Part shown: in pieces, positions 26,185 to 35,141 of the stretch
Numbering within the stretch: position 1 is the stretch's first letter
Layout of the letters: every line of letters begins with the position of its first letter
DNA from: Phocaeicola plebeius
GTDB taxonomy: Bacteria > Bacteroidota > Bacteroidia > Bacteroidales > Bacteroidaceae
DNA: 49,540 bases
Direction: 5' to 3'
NCBI GenBank assembly: GCA_004558305.1
Contig: SFDG01000048.1
Coordinates: 1-49,540 of the forward strand
Translations under genes and position numbers: made by a program
Notes under the pieces: generated by a model
What the model saw: the letters and a program-made list of their open reading frames with translations, nothing else
The model's database searches: none
Told to the model about the DNA's origin: nothing

Positions 26185-26421
26185 ATGGCGAAAATGAAAG
26201 GTGTCGTTGTTGTGAACACCGACCGCTGCAAAGGATGCAGTCTTTGCGTAATAGCTTGCCCGCTCCACGTACTGGCGCTGACTCCCAAAGTGAACCCAAG
26301 AGGCTACAATTACGTACAGCAAGTGCTGGAAGATACCTGCATCGGATGCGCTTCGTGCGCCATTGTCTGCCCCGATGCCTGCCTGACAGTGTACCGGGCC
26401 AAGACAGACGAACAGCAATAA
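26185..26421 (+). CDS. 2-oxoacid:ferredoxin oxidoreductase, ferredoxin (delta) subunit
   Basis: The 78-aa protein has two [4Fe-4S] motifs, CKGCSLCVIACP and CIGCASCAIVCP, as in VorD/KorD subunits, which pass electrons from the thiamine centre to soluble ferredoxin. It is followed at 20 bp by the alpha subunit. Confidence 0.9.
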   Translation: MAKMKGVVVVNTDRCKGCSLCVIACPLHVLALTPKVNPRGYNYVQQVLEDTCIGCASCAIVCPDACLTVYRAKTDEQQ

Positions 26422-26440
26422 AAACAAAAAAAATACAACT

Positions 26441-27538
26441 ATGGCAAAAGAAGTCGTTCTTATGAAGGGTAATGAGGCCATCGCCCACGCAGCCATCCGA
26501 ATAGGTGCTGACGGGTATTTCGGTTACCCAATCACCCCTCAATCGGAAGTACTGGAAACGCTGGCCGAACAAAAGCCGTGGGAAACCACCGGAATGGTGG
26601 TACTGCAGGCGGAAAGCGAGGTGGCGGCAATTAATATGGTATATGGAGGCGCCGGAAGCGGCAAGATGGTCATGACCTCTTCGTCGAGTCCGGGTGTAAG
26701 TCTGAAGCAGGAAGGCATTTCCTACATTGCAGGCGCGGAATTGCCCTGTCTGGTGGTGAATGTCATGCGCGGCGGACCAGGCTTGGGAACCATCCAACCC
26801 AGCCAAGCGGACTATTTCCAGACCACCAAGGGAGGAGGACACGGTGACTACCACGTGATTGCCCTGGCTCCGGCTTCCGTACAGGAAATGGCAGACTTCG
26901 TCGGACTGGCGTTCGAACTGGCTTTCAAATACCGTAATCCGGCCATGATTCTGGCAGACGGTGTCATCGGACAAATGATGGAAAAGGTAGTTCTCCCTGA
27001 TTTCCGTCCCCGCCGCACGGAAGAAGAGATTATCGCCCAATGTCCCTGGGCCACCACCGGTTGCAAAGGACGCCGCCCGAATGTCATCACTTCCCTCGAA
27101 CTGGATCCAGCCATGATGGAACGGAGAAACCTGCAGCTGCAGGCCAAGTATGCGGAAATACAGGCCCGGGAATGCCGTTACGAAGAAATCGACTGCGAAG
27201 ATGCCGACTACCTCATCGTGGCATTCGGCTCGTGTGCCCGCATTGCCCAGAAAGCCTTGGAACATGCTCGCGAGGAAGGCATCCGCGTGGGATTGTTCCG
27301 CCCCATCACCCTGTGGCCGTTCCCGTCGGAAGCCCTTGCGTCCCGTGCCCGCCAGACCAAAGGCATTCTGGTGGTAGAGCTGAACAGCGGACAGATGATT
27401 GAAGATGTGGAACTGGCCGTCAAGTGCAGCCTGCCTGTCGAACATTTCGGCCGCCTGGGAGGCATCGTGCCCGACCCCGACGAAGTGGTAGATGCCTTGA
27501 AACAAACCTTTATCAACTCACCCGAAAAAACGAAGTGA
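26441..27538 (+). CDS. vorB: 2-oxoacid:ferredoxin oxidoreductase, alpha subunit (VorB-like)
   Basis: The 365-aa protein begins with a typical alpha-subunit signature, MKGNEAIAHAAIRIGADGYF then GYPITPQSEVLE, and has AESEVAAINMVYGGAGSGK and a C-terminal domain with VAFGSCARIA. The enzyme oxidatively decarboxylates 2-oxoacids to acyl-CoA and reduces ferredoxin. VorB (branched-chain 2-oxoacid) is the closest match from memory, but 2-oxoglutarate (KorA) cannot be excluded by eye. Confidence 0.88.
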   Translation: MAKEVVLMKGNEAIAHAAIRIGADGYFGYPITPQSEVLETLAEQKPWETTGMVVLQAESEVAAINMVYGGAGSGKMVMTSSSSPGVSLKQEGISYIAGAELPCLVVNVMRGGPGLGTIQPSQADYFQTTKGGGHGDYHVIALAPASVQEMADFVGLAFELAFKYRNPAMILADGVIGQMMEKVVLPDFRPRRTEEEIIAQCPWATTGCKGRRPNVITSLELDPAMMERRNLQLQAKYAEIQARECRYEEIDCEDADYLIVAFGSCARIAQKALEHAREEGIRVGLFRPITLWPFPSEALASRARQTKGILVVELNSGQMIEDVELAVKCSLPVEHFGRLGGIVPDPDEVVDALKQTFINSPEKTK

Positions 27539-27539
27539 T

Positions 27540-27713
27540 ATGAACAATTTTGATCAGATACGCACCGTACTCAATGTCGTGTTCCTTATCGGAGCAGCTG
27601 CCTCCATGATACTCTATTTCTCGCTGGGCGACGACAAGCACTGGTTCTTCCTTGTCTGCGGCATCTCGCTGGCAGTGAAGATGGTGGAATTCGTACTCCG
27701 TTTCCTGTTCTGA
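27540..27713 (+). CDS. 57-aa membrane microprotein inside the vor operon
   Basis: ATG at 27540, one base after the vorB stop, opens a 57-aa frame: MNNFDQIRTVLNVVFLIGAA then SMILYFSL, DDKHWFFLVCG and a hydrophobic C-terminus. Two membrane-spanning segments are likely (residues 11-28 and 36-56) with a short charged loop. It is packed between the alpha and beta subunit genes with no spare sequence (14 bp to the next ATG), which argues that it is translated. It may tether the soluble complex to the membrane; no family is recognised. Confidence 0.75.
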   Translation: MNNFDQIRTVLNVVFLIGAAASMILYFSLGDDKHWFFLVCGISLAVKMVEFVLRFLF

Positions 27714-27727
27714 TAATCTCTGACGCT

Positions 27728-28519
27728 ATGACAAAAGAAGAACTAATGAAGCCCGAGCACCTGGTATACCAGAAGCCGCGGCTGTTGAACGATAACAACA
27801 TGCACTACTGCCCTGGATGCAGCCATGGGGTGGTGCACAAACTCATTGCAGAAGTCATCGAAGAAATGGGCATGGCTGACAAGACGGTGGGCATCAGTCC
27901 CGTCGGCTGCGCGGTGTTCATGTACAACTACCTGGATATCGACTGCCAGGAAGCGGCACACGGCCGTGCACCGGCACTTGCCTCTGCCATCAAGCGGCTC
28001 TGGCCAGACCGTCTGGTATTCACCTACCAGGGCGATGGCGACCTGGCCTGCATCGGTACCGCTGAAACCATTCATGCCCTGAACCGAGGAGAGCACATCG
28101 CCATCATCTTCATCAACAATGCCATCTACGGCATGACAGGCGGCCAGATGGCACCGACTACCCTACTGGGCATGAAGACAGCTACCTGTCCGTATGGCCG
28201 TATTCCTGAAATCCACGGCTATCCGCTGAAGGTGACGGAGATAGCGGCCACCTTGCAGGGAACAGCCTATGTCACCCGCCAGTCTGTCCATACGGTAGCC
28301 GCCATCCGCAAAGCTAAGAAAGCCATCCGCAAGGCCTTCGAATGCTCGATGAACGGCCAAGGATCCAGCCTGGTGGAAATCGTCTCTACCTGCAATTCGG
28401 GCTGGAAGATGAGTCCCGACGCTGCCAACAAGTGGATGGAAGAACACATGTTCCCCTTTTATCCCATCGGCGATTTGAAAGATACAATCCCCACAGACGA
28501 TAACAAAACCATGAAATAG
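27728..28519 (+). CDS. 2-oxoacid:ferredoxin oxidoreductase, beta (thiamine-binding) subunit
   Basis: The 263-aa protein has HYCPGCSHGVVHKLI near the N-terminus, and the thiamine diphosphate region GDGDLACIGTAETIHALNRG with IFINNAIYGMTGGQMAPTT. These place it in the VorA/KorB family. All expected sites look intact. Next in the operon is the gamma subunit, 3 bp after its stop. Confidence 0.92.
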   Translation: MTKEELMKPEHLVYQKPRLLNDNNMHYCPGCSHGVVHKLIAEVIEEMGMADKTVGISPVGCAVFMYNYLDIDCQEAAHGRAPALASAIKRLWPDRLVFTYQGDGDLACIGTAETIHALNRGEHIAIIFINNAIYGMTGGQMAPTTLLGMKTATCPYGRIPEIHGYPLKVTEIAATLQGTAYVTRQSVHTVAAIRKAKKAIRKAFECSMNGQGSSLVEIVSTCNSGWKMSPDAANKWMEEHMFPFYPIGDLKDTIPTDDNKTMK

Positions 28520-28522
28520 CGT

Positions 28523-29086
28523 ATGAAAGAAGAAATCATCATAGCAGGATTCGGCGGTCAGGGCGTACTGTCGATGGGAAAAATCCTGGCCTATTCCGGA
28601 CTGATGGAAGGCAAGGAGGTGACCTGGATGCCGGCCTACGGACCTGAACAGCGCGGAGGCACCGCCAACGTGACGGTCATCGTGAGCGACGACCGCATCT
28701 CATCGCCCATCCTGAGCAAATACGATACGGCCATCATCCTGAACCAGCCCTCATTGGACAAGTTCGAAAGCAAGGTAAAACCGGGGGGAGTCCTCATCTA
28801 CGACGGCTATGGCATCACAACTCCGCCTACCCGTCAGGACATCCGCATATTCCGCATCGATGCCATGGACGAAGCCAACGAACGCGGCATGGCAAAGACC
28901 TTCAACATGATTGTCTTGGGCGGACTGCTGAAGATCCGCCCCATCGTCTGCATCGACAGTGTCATCCAGGCACTCCGCAAGACCTTGCCGGAACGCCATC
29001 ACAAACTGATTCCGATGAACGAGAAGGCCATCCATATTGGCATGGACATCATCGCCCCTGTCACGACGGAACCGGCTACTGTCTGA
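28523..29086 (+). CDS. 2-oxoacid:ferredoxin oxidoreductase, gamma subunit
   Basis: The 187-aa protein begins with EIIIAGFGGQGVLSMGKILA and has WMPAYGPEQRGGTANVTVIV, the diagnostic gamma-subunit motifs. It completes a delta-alpha-beta-gamma set. The 277 bp that follow (29087-29362) show an imperfect hairpin at about 29127-29163 and the promoter of the next gene. Confidence 0.92.
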   Translation: MKEEIIIAGFGGQGVLSMGKILAYSGLMEGKEVTWMPAYGPEQRGGTANVTVIVSDDRISSPILSKYDTAIILNQPSLDKFESKVKPGGVLIYDGYGITTPPTRQDIRIFRIDAMDEANERGMAKTFNMIVLGGLLKIRPIVCIDSVIQALRKTLPERHHKLIPMNEKAIHIGMDIIAPVTTEPATV

Positions 29087-29326
29087 AATAGTCGAACCGA
29101 ATCATCGCATCCGACACATCATAGGCGGCTTTGGCCCGTTGCACCTACAGCGAGCCAGAGCCGTCTCCTTCTATCCCCATCCGGACGTATAGAAAGCCCT
29201 TTTTCATATAGCAGCCATCTACTCGTTCGTCCTATGCAGATGCATTCTCCCGAAAATTTTGACGAGAAAAAGGAGCAATTGCCAGAAAGAGTTTCCGAAA
29301 TGACATATTTTGTTCTGATAAATCCC

Positions 29327-29334
29327 TATATTTG
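29327..29334 (+). promoter_or_regulatory. -7 box of the LtaS-like gene
   Basis: TATATTTG lies 29 bp before the ATG at 29363, with a TTTG 14 bp upstream of the box. Confidence 0.45.
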
Positions 29335-29362
29335 CAGCCTGTAAATCAACGACTGTCCATTC

Positions 29363-31132
29363 ATGTATAGAAATTTCTGGAACAAAACCGCCCTGGTCTT
29401 CAGTGGTGGACTTTTTGTAAAATTCATCCTGTTCGATATATTCTGGTGTATCGACACGACGTTTGCCTCGTTCTCGTATGCAGAAACCTACCTGAGCAAG
29501 CTGCTGAGTATATTCGTACTTTCATCCTCGTACCTCCTGTTTCGTTATCGCAAGGTACAAATAGTCATACTGCTATTGGTTGACCTGCTGCTGGTTGCCA
29601 ATTTATGGTATTTCCGAACGTACTATACAGCCATTCCTTTGAGCAGTTACGCCTTGGCGGACAATCTAACCGATTTTATGGCCAGTGTCCTTGACTCCTT
29701 TCGTTGGAGCGACCTGGCCTTCCCGTTCACTACTTGTCTGATAGGATGGATGGTCAGAAAGTCACCGTCATCATCCCCTACACGCAAAGAACGTATTCGC
29801 TATTATTGGATACCTCTTTGCGGAATAGCCGGATTGCTCGTTCTTCTAAATGCCAGCAAGGGAGGCTTCCGCCATTCCTATCAGCAATTGAAACAATCCG
29901 CTTACCTGTGCTCCAGCAGTGCTCCGTTATTCACCGTTTTCGGGTGTCTTTACTATGACCTGACTGAACCAGAAAAGGTGCTTACCCCTGCTATCCAAAG
30001 CGAAATCCGACAATGGATGACAGAACAGCCTTCCCCGTCCTGCTCCGACACGGTCCTGCCTCCCCGCAAGCATTGCCTTGTCATCATCGCCGAATCGTTT
30101 GAAAGCTGGGTATTGGAACAGAAGGTAAACGGACAAGAAATCACTCCTTGCCTCAACGAATTGTTGAAAGAACCCACCACTTTATATGCACCGCGTATCC
30201 TGACACAAGTAAAAGGCGGACGGTCTATCGACGCTCAATTGATGATTTGTGCCGGCCTGTTACCTTTAGAAAGCGGGGCTTATTGCAGCATGTATGCAGA
30301 CAATCACTACTACACACTTCCCAAAGCGATGAAAGAGTTCAAAAACAGCCGAAACTACTTACTCACCATCGACAAGGTGTCAACGTGGAACCAAGGAGCC
30401 GTAGCCAAAAGTTTCGGTATAGACACCATCATCTCCTATCCCGATTTCCGCATGACCGAGGCGTTTGGAACCCACAAACGGATTGGAGATGTACCATTCT
30501 TCCAGCAATGTCAAGAAAAAATCGCCAAAGGAGAGATATGGAAGGCACATGAATCGTCTTACATTCAATTTGTCACCTACTCCGGTCATGCTCCCTTCAA
30601 GTTACCTGAGCACCTGCGAACGTTACCGATACCTGAAGGATTCCCGGAAAAGGCAGGCGACTACCTGACCACTGCACACTATACAGACCGAGCCATCGGC
30701 CAGTTCATCGACTTTCTGAAAACCCTACCCCAATATCAAGAAACGCTGGTTGTCATTACAGGAGACCACGAAGGACTGGCCACCGACCGGGAAGAACTGT
30801 GCCATCATCCCCTATGCCAAGGGCTGGTCGGCGACAAACCTTTTGTCCCTTTCATCGTCATTAACTCCCCTGTCGGAAGGCGGTACGAACAAGTCATGGG
30901 ACAAATCGACATTTATCCCACTCTGCTCGAATTGCTACAATTAGACGGCTATTGCTGGAAAGGATTAGGTAGCAGCATTCTCCATCCTGAGAAAGAAGGA
31001 GTGGCTGTCGGTTCGCAAATGCAAGTGGAAGGGAACAATTATTCGCCAGAAACCGTATGTCACTTACGGCAGGCGCACCACATTTCCGATCTCATTCTTC
31101 GCTTCGATTACTTCGCCACAAAGAAGGAGTGA
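29363..31132 (+). CDS. LTA synthase/phosphoethanolamine-transferase family membrane protein
   Basis: The 589-aa protein has about four to five membrane helices in its first 190 residues, then an extracytoplasmic alkaline-phosphatase-fold domain. Motifs are VIIAESFESWVLE (metal-binding Glu), KGGRSIDAQLM, where the nucleophile is normally Thr in LtaS and here appears to be Ser, and VITGDHEGLA (metal-binding Asp-His). In Gram-negatives this family decorates lipid A or glycans with phospho-groups, or modifies the envelope; lipoteichoic acid is not expected here. It is monocistronic. Confidence 0.85.
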   Translation: MYRNFWNKTALVFSGGLFVKFILFDIFWCIDTTFASFSYAETYLSKLLSIFVLSSSYLLFRYRKVQIVILLLVDLLLVANLWYFRTYYTAIPLSSYALADNLTDFMASVLDSFRWSDLAFPFTTCLIGWMVRKSPSSSPTRKERIRYYWIPLCGIAGLLVLLNASKGGFRHSYQQLKQSAYLCSSSAPLFTVFGCLYYDLTEPEKVLTPAIQSEIRQWMTEQPSPSCSDTVLPPRKHCLVIIAESFESWVLEQKVNGQEITPCLNELLKEPTTLYAPRILTQVKGGRSIDAQLMICAGLLPLESGAYCSMYADNHYYTLPKAMKEFKNSRNYLLTIDKVSTWNQGAVAKSFGIDTIISYPDFRMTEAFGTHKRIGDVPFFQQCQEKIAKGEIWKAHESSYIQFVTYSGHAPFKLPEHLRTLPIPEGFPEKAGDYLTTAHYTDRAIGQFIDFLKTLPQYQETLVVITGDHEGLATDREELCHHPLCQGLVGDKPFVPFIVINSPVGRRYEQVMGQIDIYPTLLELLQLDGYCWKGLGSSILHPEKEGVAVGSQMQVEGNNYSPETVCHLRQAHHISDLILRFDYFATKKE

Positions 31133-31170
31133 AATGTATATTGCCACTTGGCGTTATGATGAAAAATTTC

Positions 31171-31178
31171 TATCTTTG
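31171..31178 (+). promoter_or_regulatory. -7 box of the porin operon
   Basis: TATCTTTG lies 9 bp before the ATG at 31187; a CTTG is 20 bp further upstream. The short distance implies an almost leaderless transcript. Confidence 0.45.
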
Positions 31179-31186
31179 CCCCCATT

Positions 31187-33240
31187 ATGAGAAAAGTATA
31201 TTTTGCATTTGCCCTACTGATACTGCTCTGCGGGAATCTCGCCGCGCAGAACTATGGCCAGAACGGATTCGGCAACCAGTTCGGGAAGTCGGCTTCGGGA
31301 ATGGACAGCAACCGGTATGACCGTAACGGAAACCCGATTGACACGACGGCGGTCATTGATGCCAATACCATTCCCATCGGACTGGCCTCTTGGGTAGTGG
31401 ACGACCGGCTCGGCACGATGAGCAGCGTGCCCATCGATACCGTACAGCACAATTTCCAGAATATGAACGACACAGGCGGCCCTGAAGGGCAGTATTCCTA
31501 TCTGGGAAACCTGGGAGCTCCCCGTTTCGCCCACGTGTTCTTCGAACGGAAGGAACCGACGCAGGCTTTCTTCACTGACCCGTATGACTTTACCCTCATC
31601 CGACCGGACAACGTCGTGTTCACCAACACCAAGTCCCCCTTCACGAACCTCACCTATTTCAAGCACGGGGACGCTCGTACGGGAGAGGAACGGTTCAAGG
31701 CCTATTTCGCCATCAATGCCAACAAACGGACGGGCTTCGGATTCAACATCGACTATACCTACGGGCGAGGCAAGTACCAGAACCAGTCGACGGCCTTGTT
31801 CAACGGAGACCTGTTCGCCTACTACCGGGGCGACCACTATGAGATGCATGCCAGTTTCATCAACGACAACCTGAAGATGGCGGAAAACGGCGGTATCACC
31901 AACGACAATTACGTAAAGCGTCCTCTGGACATGGCGGAGGGCAAGAAGACCTACTCCACCAGCGAAATTCCGGTGAACCTGTCCAACATCTGGAACCACA
32001 ACCGGGGCTACCACCTGTTTCTCACCCACCGCTATAACCTGGGCATCTACCGCGACAATCCCGACGAGCAGGACACGCTCCAGACGCAGGTGTTCCTCCC
32101 CGTGACCAGTTTCATCCATACCCTCAAGGTCGACATGAACAAACGGGAATACATTTCCTACGACCATAGCCAAAACCAGGCCTACTTCCGGAACAACTTC
32201 CTGGGCACGGATTCGACGGACGTGACCAAGCACACCTCGGTCAAGAACACGTTCGGCATCTCCATCCGGGAAGGCTTCAGCCGATGGGCCAAGGCCGGAC
32301 TGACGGCGTTCATCACCCATGAATACCGCGGTTTCACCCTGAACGACTCGCTCCGCACGCCGGGCGGACAGCGGGCTTCCACCGACTACCGGGAGAACGT
32401 GTTGTCAGTGGGCGGACAGCTCATCAAGGAACAGGGGCGGACGCTCCACTACAATGTCATCGGCGAACTGGGCATCGCCGGCGAGGATGCCGGACAGTTC
32501 AGCATCGAAGGGAAGGGCGACCTCAACTTCCGGCTGAAGAACGACACCGTGCGGTTCGAGGCCAATGCCTACATCAAGAACTTGCAGCCGGTCTTCTACT
32601 TCCGCCATTTCCACTCGAAGCACTATTGGTGGGACAACGACGGCAGACGCAGCTGAGCATCGGAGCAGAGAACATCAAGAACTACACGTATCTGGACAAC
32701 ACGTCTGTCGTAGCAACCCCTGCCACGGAAACGCAGGCGGCCACCTACCGAAACGATGCCGCCGTGCGCCAGCATACGGACAACCTGCAGGTGTTCAACG
32801 CCACGTTCTCGCAGAACTTCCGCCTCGGCATCTTCCATCTGGACAACGTGGTGACCTACCAGAAATCCAGCAACGAGGACGTGCTTCCCTTGCCCCAGCT
32901 GGTGCTCTACCATAACCTTTACATGCAGTTCGGACTGGCCAAGAAAGTACTCATGGTAGAAATGGGAGCCGACCTGCGCTATTTCAGTGAATACTATGCC
33001 CCTGACTATGCCCCTGCCATCGGCCAGTTCTACCTGCAGAACCCCGAAACGCGCTACAAGCTGGGCGGTTTCCCGCTGGTCAACGGCTATGTCAACCTGC
33101 ACCTGAAGCGCACCCGTATTTTCCTGGAGATGTACAACCTGGTCCAGCCTACCGGCGACAAGAGCTATTTCCAGGTGGCCCACTACCCGCTCAACCCGAG
33201 GGGACTCAAGTTAGGCATCTCGTGGAATTTCTTCGATTAA
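31187..33240 (+). pseudogene. Putative porin, interrupted by a short deletion/frameshift
   Basis: The frame from 31187 has a signal peptide (MRKVYFAFALLILLCGNLAAQ) and beta-barrel sequence to HSKHYWWDND (about 32640), then ends GRRS-stop. The remainder of the same barrel continues in another frame from TQLSIGAENIKNYTYLD to a C-terminal LGISWNFFD at 33240, the aromatic end typical of an outer membrane protein. In homologues as I remember them, about 15-18 residues link WWDN to the following strand, so a deletion of roughly 50 nt, not a multiple of 3, is likely near 32640. As read, the product would lack its last 200 residues. Downstream genes appear intact. Confidence 0.8.
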
Positions 33241-33267
33241 GACGGTCACCTCATCCCCTCTACAGCC

Positions 33268-34101
33268 ATGAACAAGAAAAAGATACTCCGCTACACGCTG
33301 CTGGCCGTGGCCATCGCCATCGGTACGGCCCTGATGAACACGCAGAAGAAGGTACGTACCGACTATCACCCGCGTGACTATGACGAGGTGATGGCCTCGG
33401 GTGTGCTCCGTGCCGTGACGGAATACAACTCCGTCAGCTACTACGTGAAGGACGACACGGTGGAAGGATTCGACTACGAACTGCTCCATGCCTTTGCCGC
33501 CTCAAAAGGACTGCGACTGGAACTGATTCCCCTGATGAGCTACGAGGAAAGACTGGAAGGCGTCTGCAGCGGGCGGTACGACCTGCTGGCGACCGGTACG
33601 CTGGTGAACGCTCGCTCGAAGGACTCGCTATTGTTCACCCATACCCTGCTGCAGGGAAAACAAGTGCTGGTGCAGCGCAAACCCTCCGGCGACGATGACA
33701 GCCTGTACCTGAAGAACCAGCTGTCACTGGCCCACAAGCATCTCTACGTGGTGAAGGGCTCGCCGGCCCTGCTGCGCCTGCACCACCTCATCAACGAAAT
33801 GGCCGATACCATCTACATCGAGGAAGTGGAGCAGTACGGTCCCGAACAACTGCTGGCCATGGTGGCCGGAAAAGATATCGACTATGCCGTGTGCGACGAA
33901 GGAATCGCCCGACACCTGCTCCCGGATTTCCCGGAACTCGACATCAGCACCGACATCAGCTTCACCCAATTCTATGCCTGGGGGACCAGCCGTCATGCAC
34001 CTGCCTTGCGCGACAGCCTCAACGCCTGGCTCGACAGCTGTACGGCCACCCCGGCCTACCGCCAACTGATTCGCAACTATTTCAAGAAAGGAACGCCATG
34101 A
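33268..34101 (+). CDS. Extracellular solute-binding protein family 3 (amino-acid-type) lipid/membrane-anchored
   Basis: The 277-aa protein has an N-terminal membrane segment (YTLLAVAIAIGTALM) and a periplasmic-binding fold like MltF/GlnH: GVLRAVTEYNSVSYYV, EGFDYELLHAFAASKG, and DYAVCDEGIARH. It probably binds a small amino-acid-like ligand, perhaps as the sensor half of a lytic transglycosylase-type protein, but no transglycosylase domain or permease is present. Its stop overlaps the next start by 4 bp. Confidence 0.8.
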   Translation: MNKKKILRYTLLAVAIAIGTALMNTQKKVRTDYHPRDYDEVMASGVLRAVTEYNSVSYYVKDDTVEGFDYELLHAFAASKGLRLELIPLMSYEERLEGVCSGRYDLLATGTLVNARSKDSLLFTHTLLQGKQVLVQRKPSGDDDSLYLKNQLSLAHKHLYVVKGSPALLRLHHLINEMADTIYIEEVEQYGPEQLLAMVAGKDIDYAVCDEGIARHLLPDFPELDISTDISFTQFYAWGTSRHAPALRDSLNAWLDSCTATPAYRQLIRNYFKKGTP

Positions 34102-35090
34102 TAGATTTCATTCCAACCGTAAACTGGGGCTTCATCGGATGCGGTGAAGTGACCGAAAAAAAGAGCGGACCTGCCTTCAGCCGGGTAGACGGTTCGAACG
34201 TCGTAGCCGTCATGAGCCGCGACAAGGACAAGGTTCAGTCGTATGCCAAACGACACAACATTCCCCGATGGTACACGGATGCACAGGAACTCATCGGTGA
34301 CGAGGAAGTCAATGCCATCTACATCGCCACTCCGCCTTCCTCCCACGCCACCTTTGCCATCATGGCCATGAAAGCAGGCAAACCGGTCTACATCGAAAAG
34401 CCCATGGCGGCCAGCTACGAAGACTGTGCCCGCATCAACCGCATCTCCCGCGAGACGGGAGTGCCCTGCTTCGTTGCCTACTATCGCCGCTACCTCCCCT
34501 ACTTCCAGAAAGTGAAGCAACTGGTGGAAGAAGGCCGAATCGGCAATGTCATCAACGTGCAGATCCGCTTTGCCCAGCCGCCTCGTGCCCTCGACTATAA
34601 CAGTACGAACCTGCCGTGGCGGGTCCAGCCCGACATTGCGGGAGGCGGGTATTTCTACGACCTGGCTCCCCATCAGCTCGACCTGCTGCAGGAGATGTTC
34701 GGCTGCATTCTCGAAGCAGAAGGATATACCAGCAACCGGGGCGGTCTTTATCAGGCGGAAGACACCATCAGTGCCTGCTTCCGGTTCGAGTCCGGTCTGC
34801 CCGGCTCCGGTTCTTGGTGCTTTGTCGCCCACGAATCGGCCAAGGAAGACCGTATCGAAATCATCGGCGACAAAGGGATGATCTGCTTTTCGGTGTTCAC
34901 CTACGAACCCATCGGCATCCATACCGAACACGGACGCGAGGAAATCCTCCCGCCCAATCCGCCTCACGTGCAGCTGCCCCTCATCAAGACGGTGGTGGAG
35001 CACCTTCAAGGGAAGGCCATCTGCACCTGCGACGGCATCAGTGCCACACCGACCAACTGGGTGATGGACCGCATCCTGAACAAGCTGTAA
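34098..35090 (+). CDS. Gfo/Idh/MocA family oxidoreductase
   Basis: The 330-aa protein starts at 34098 (ATGA overlap); upstream codons in the same frame are not homologous. It has a Rossmann loop NWGFIGCGEVTEKK, the conserved AIYIATPPSSHA and YIEKPMAASYEDC (lysine of the EKP motif), and PDIAGGGYFYDLAPHQLD with the catalytic His. Such enzymes reduce or oxidise sugars or cyclitols with NAD(P). Substrate cannot be assigned from sequence. Confidence 0.92.
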   Translation: MIDFIPTVNWGFIGCGEVTEKKSGPAFSRVDGSNVVAVMSRDKDKVQSYAKRHNIPRWYTDAQELIGDEEVNAIYIATPPSSHATFAIMAMKAGKPVYIEKPMAASYEDCARINRISRETGVPCFVAYYRRYLPYFQKVKQLVEEGRIGNVINVQIRFAQPPRALDYNSTNLPWRVQPDIAGGGYFYDLAPHQLDLLQEMFGCILEAEGYTSNRGGLYQAEDTISACFRFESGLPGSGSWCFVAHESAKEDRIEIIGDKGMICFSVFTYEPIGIHTEHGREEILPPNPPHVQLPLIKTVVEHLQGKAICTCDGISATPTNWVMDRILNKL

Positions 35091-35141
35091 GGTCAGCCGG
35101 TCTGCCGCCATTGTAGTATCAACCTACCTACCGAACCGCCT

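Noticed and set aside
33891..34097. N-terminal extension of the Gfo/Idh/MocA protein
   Set aside because: It overlaps the solute-binding protein gene out of frame and the real start forms an ATGA overlap at 34098.
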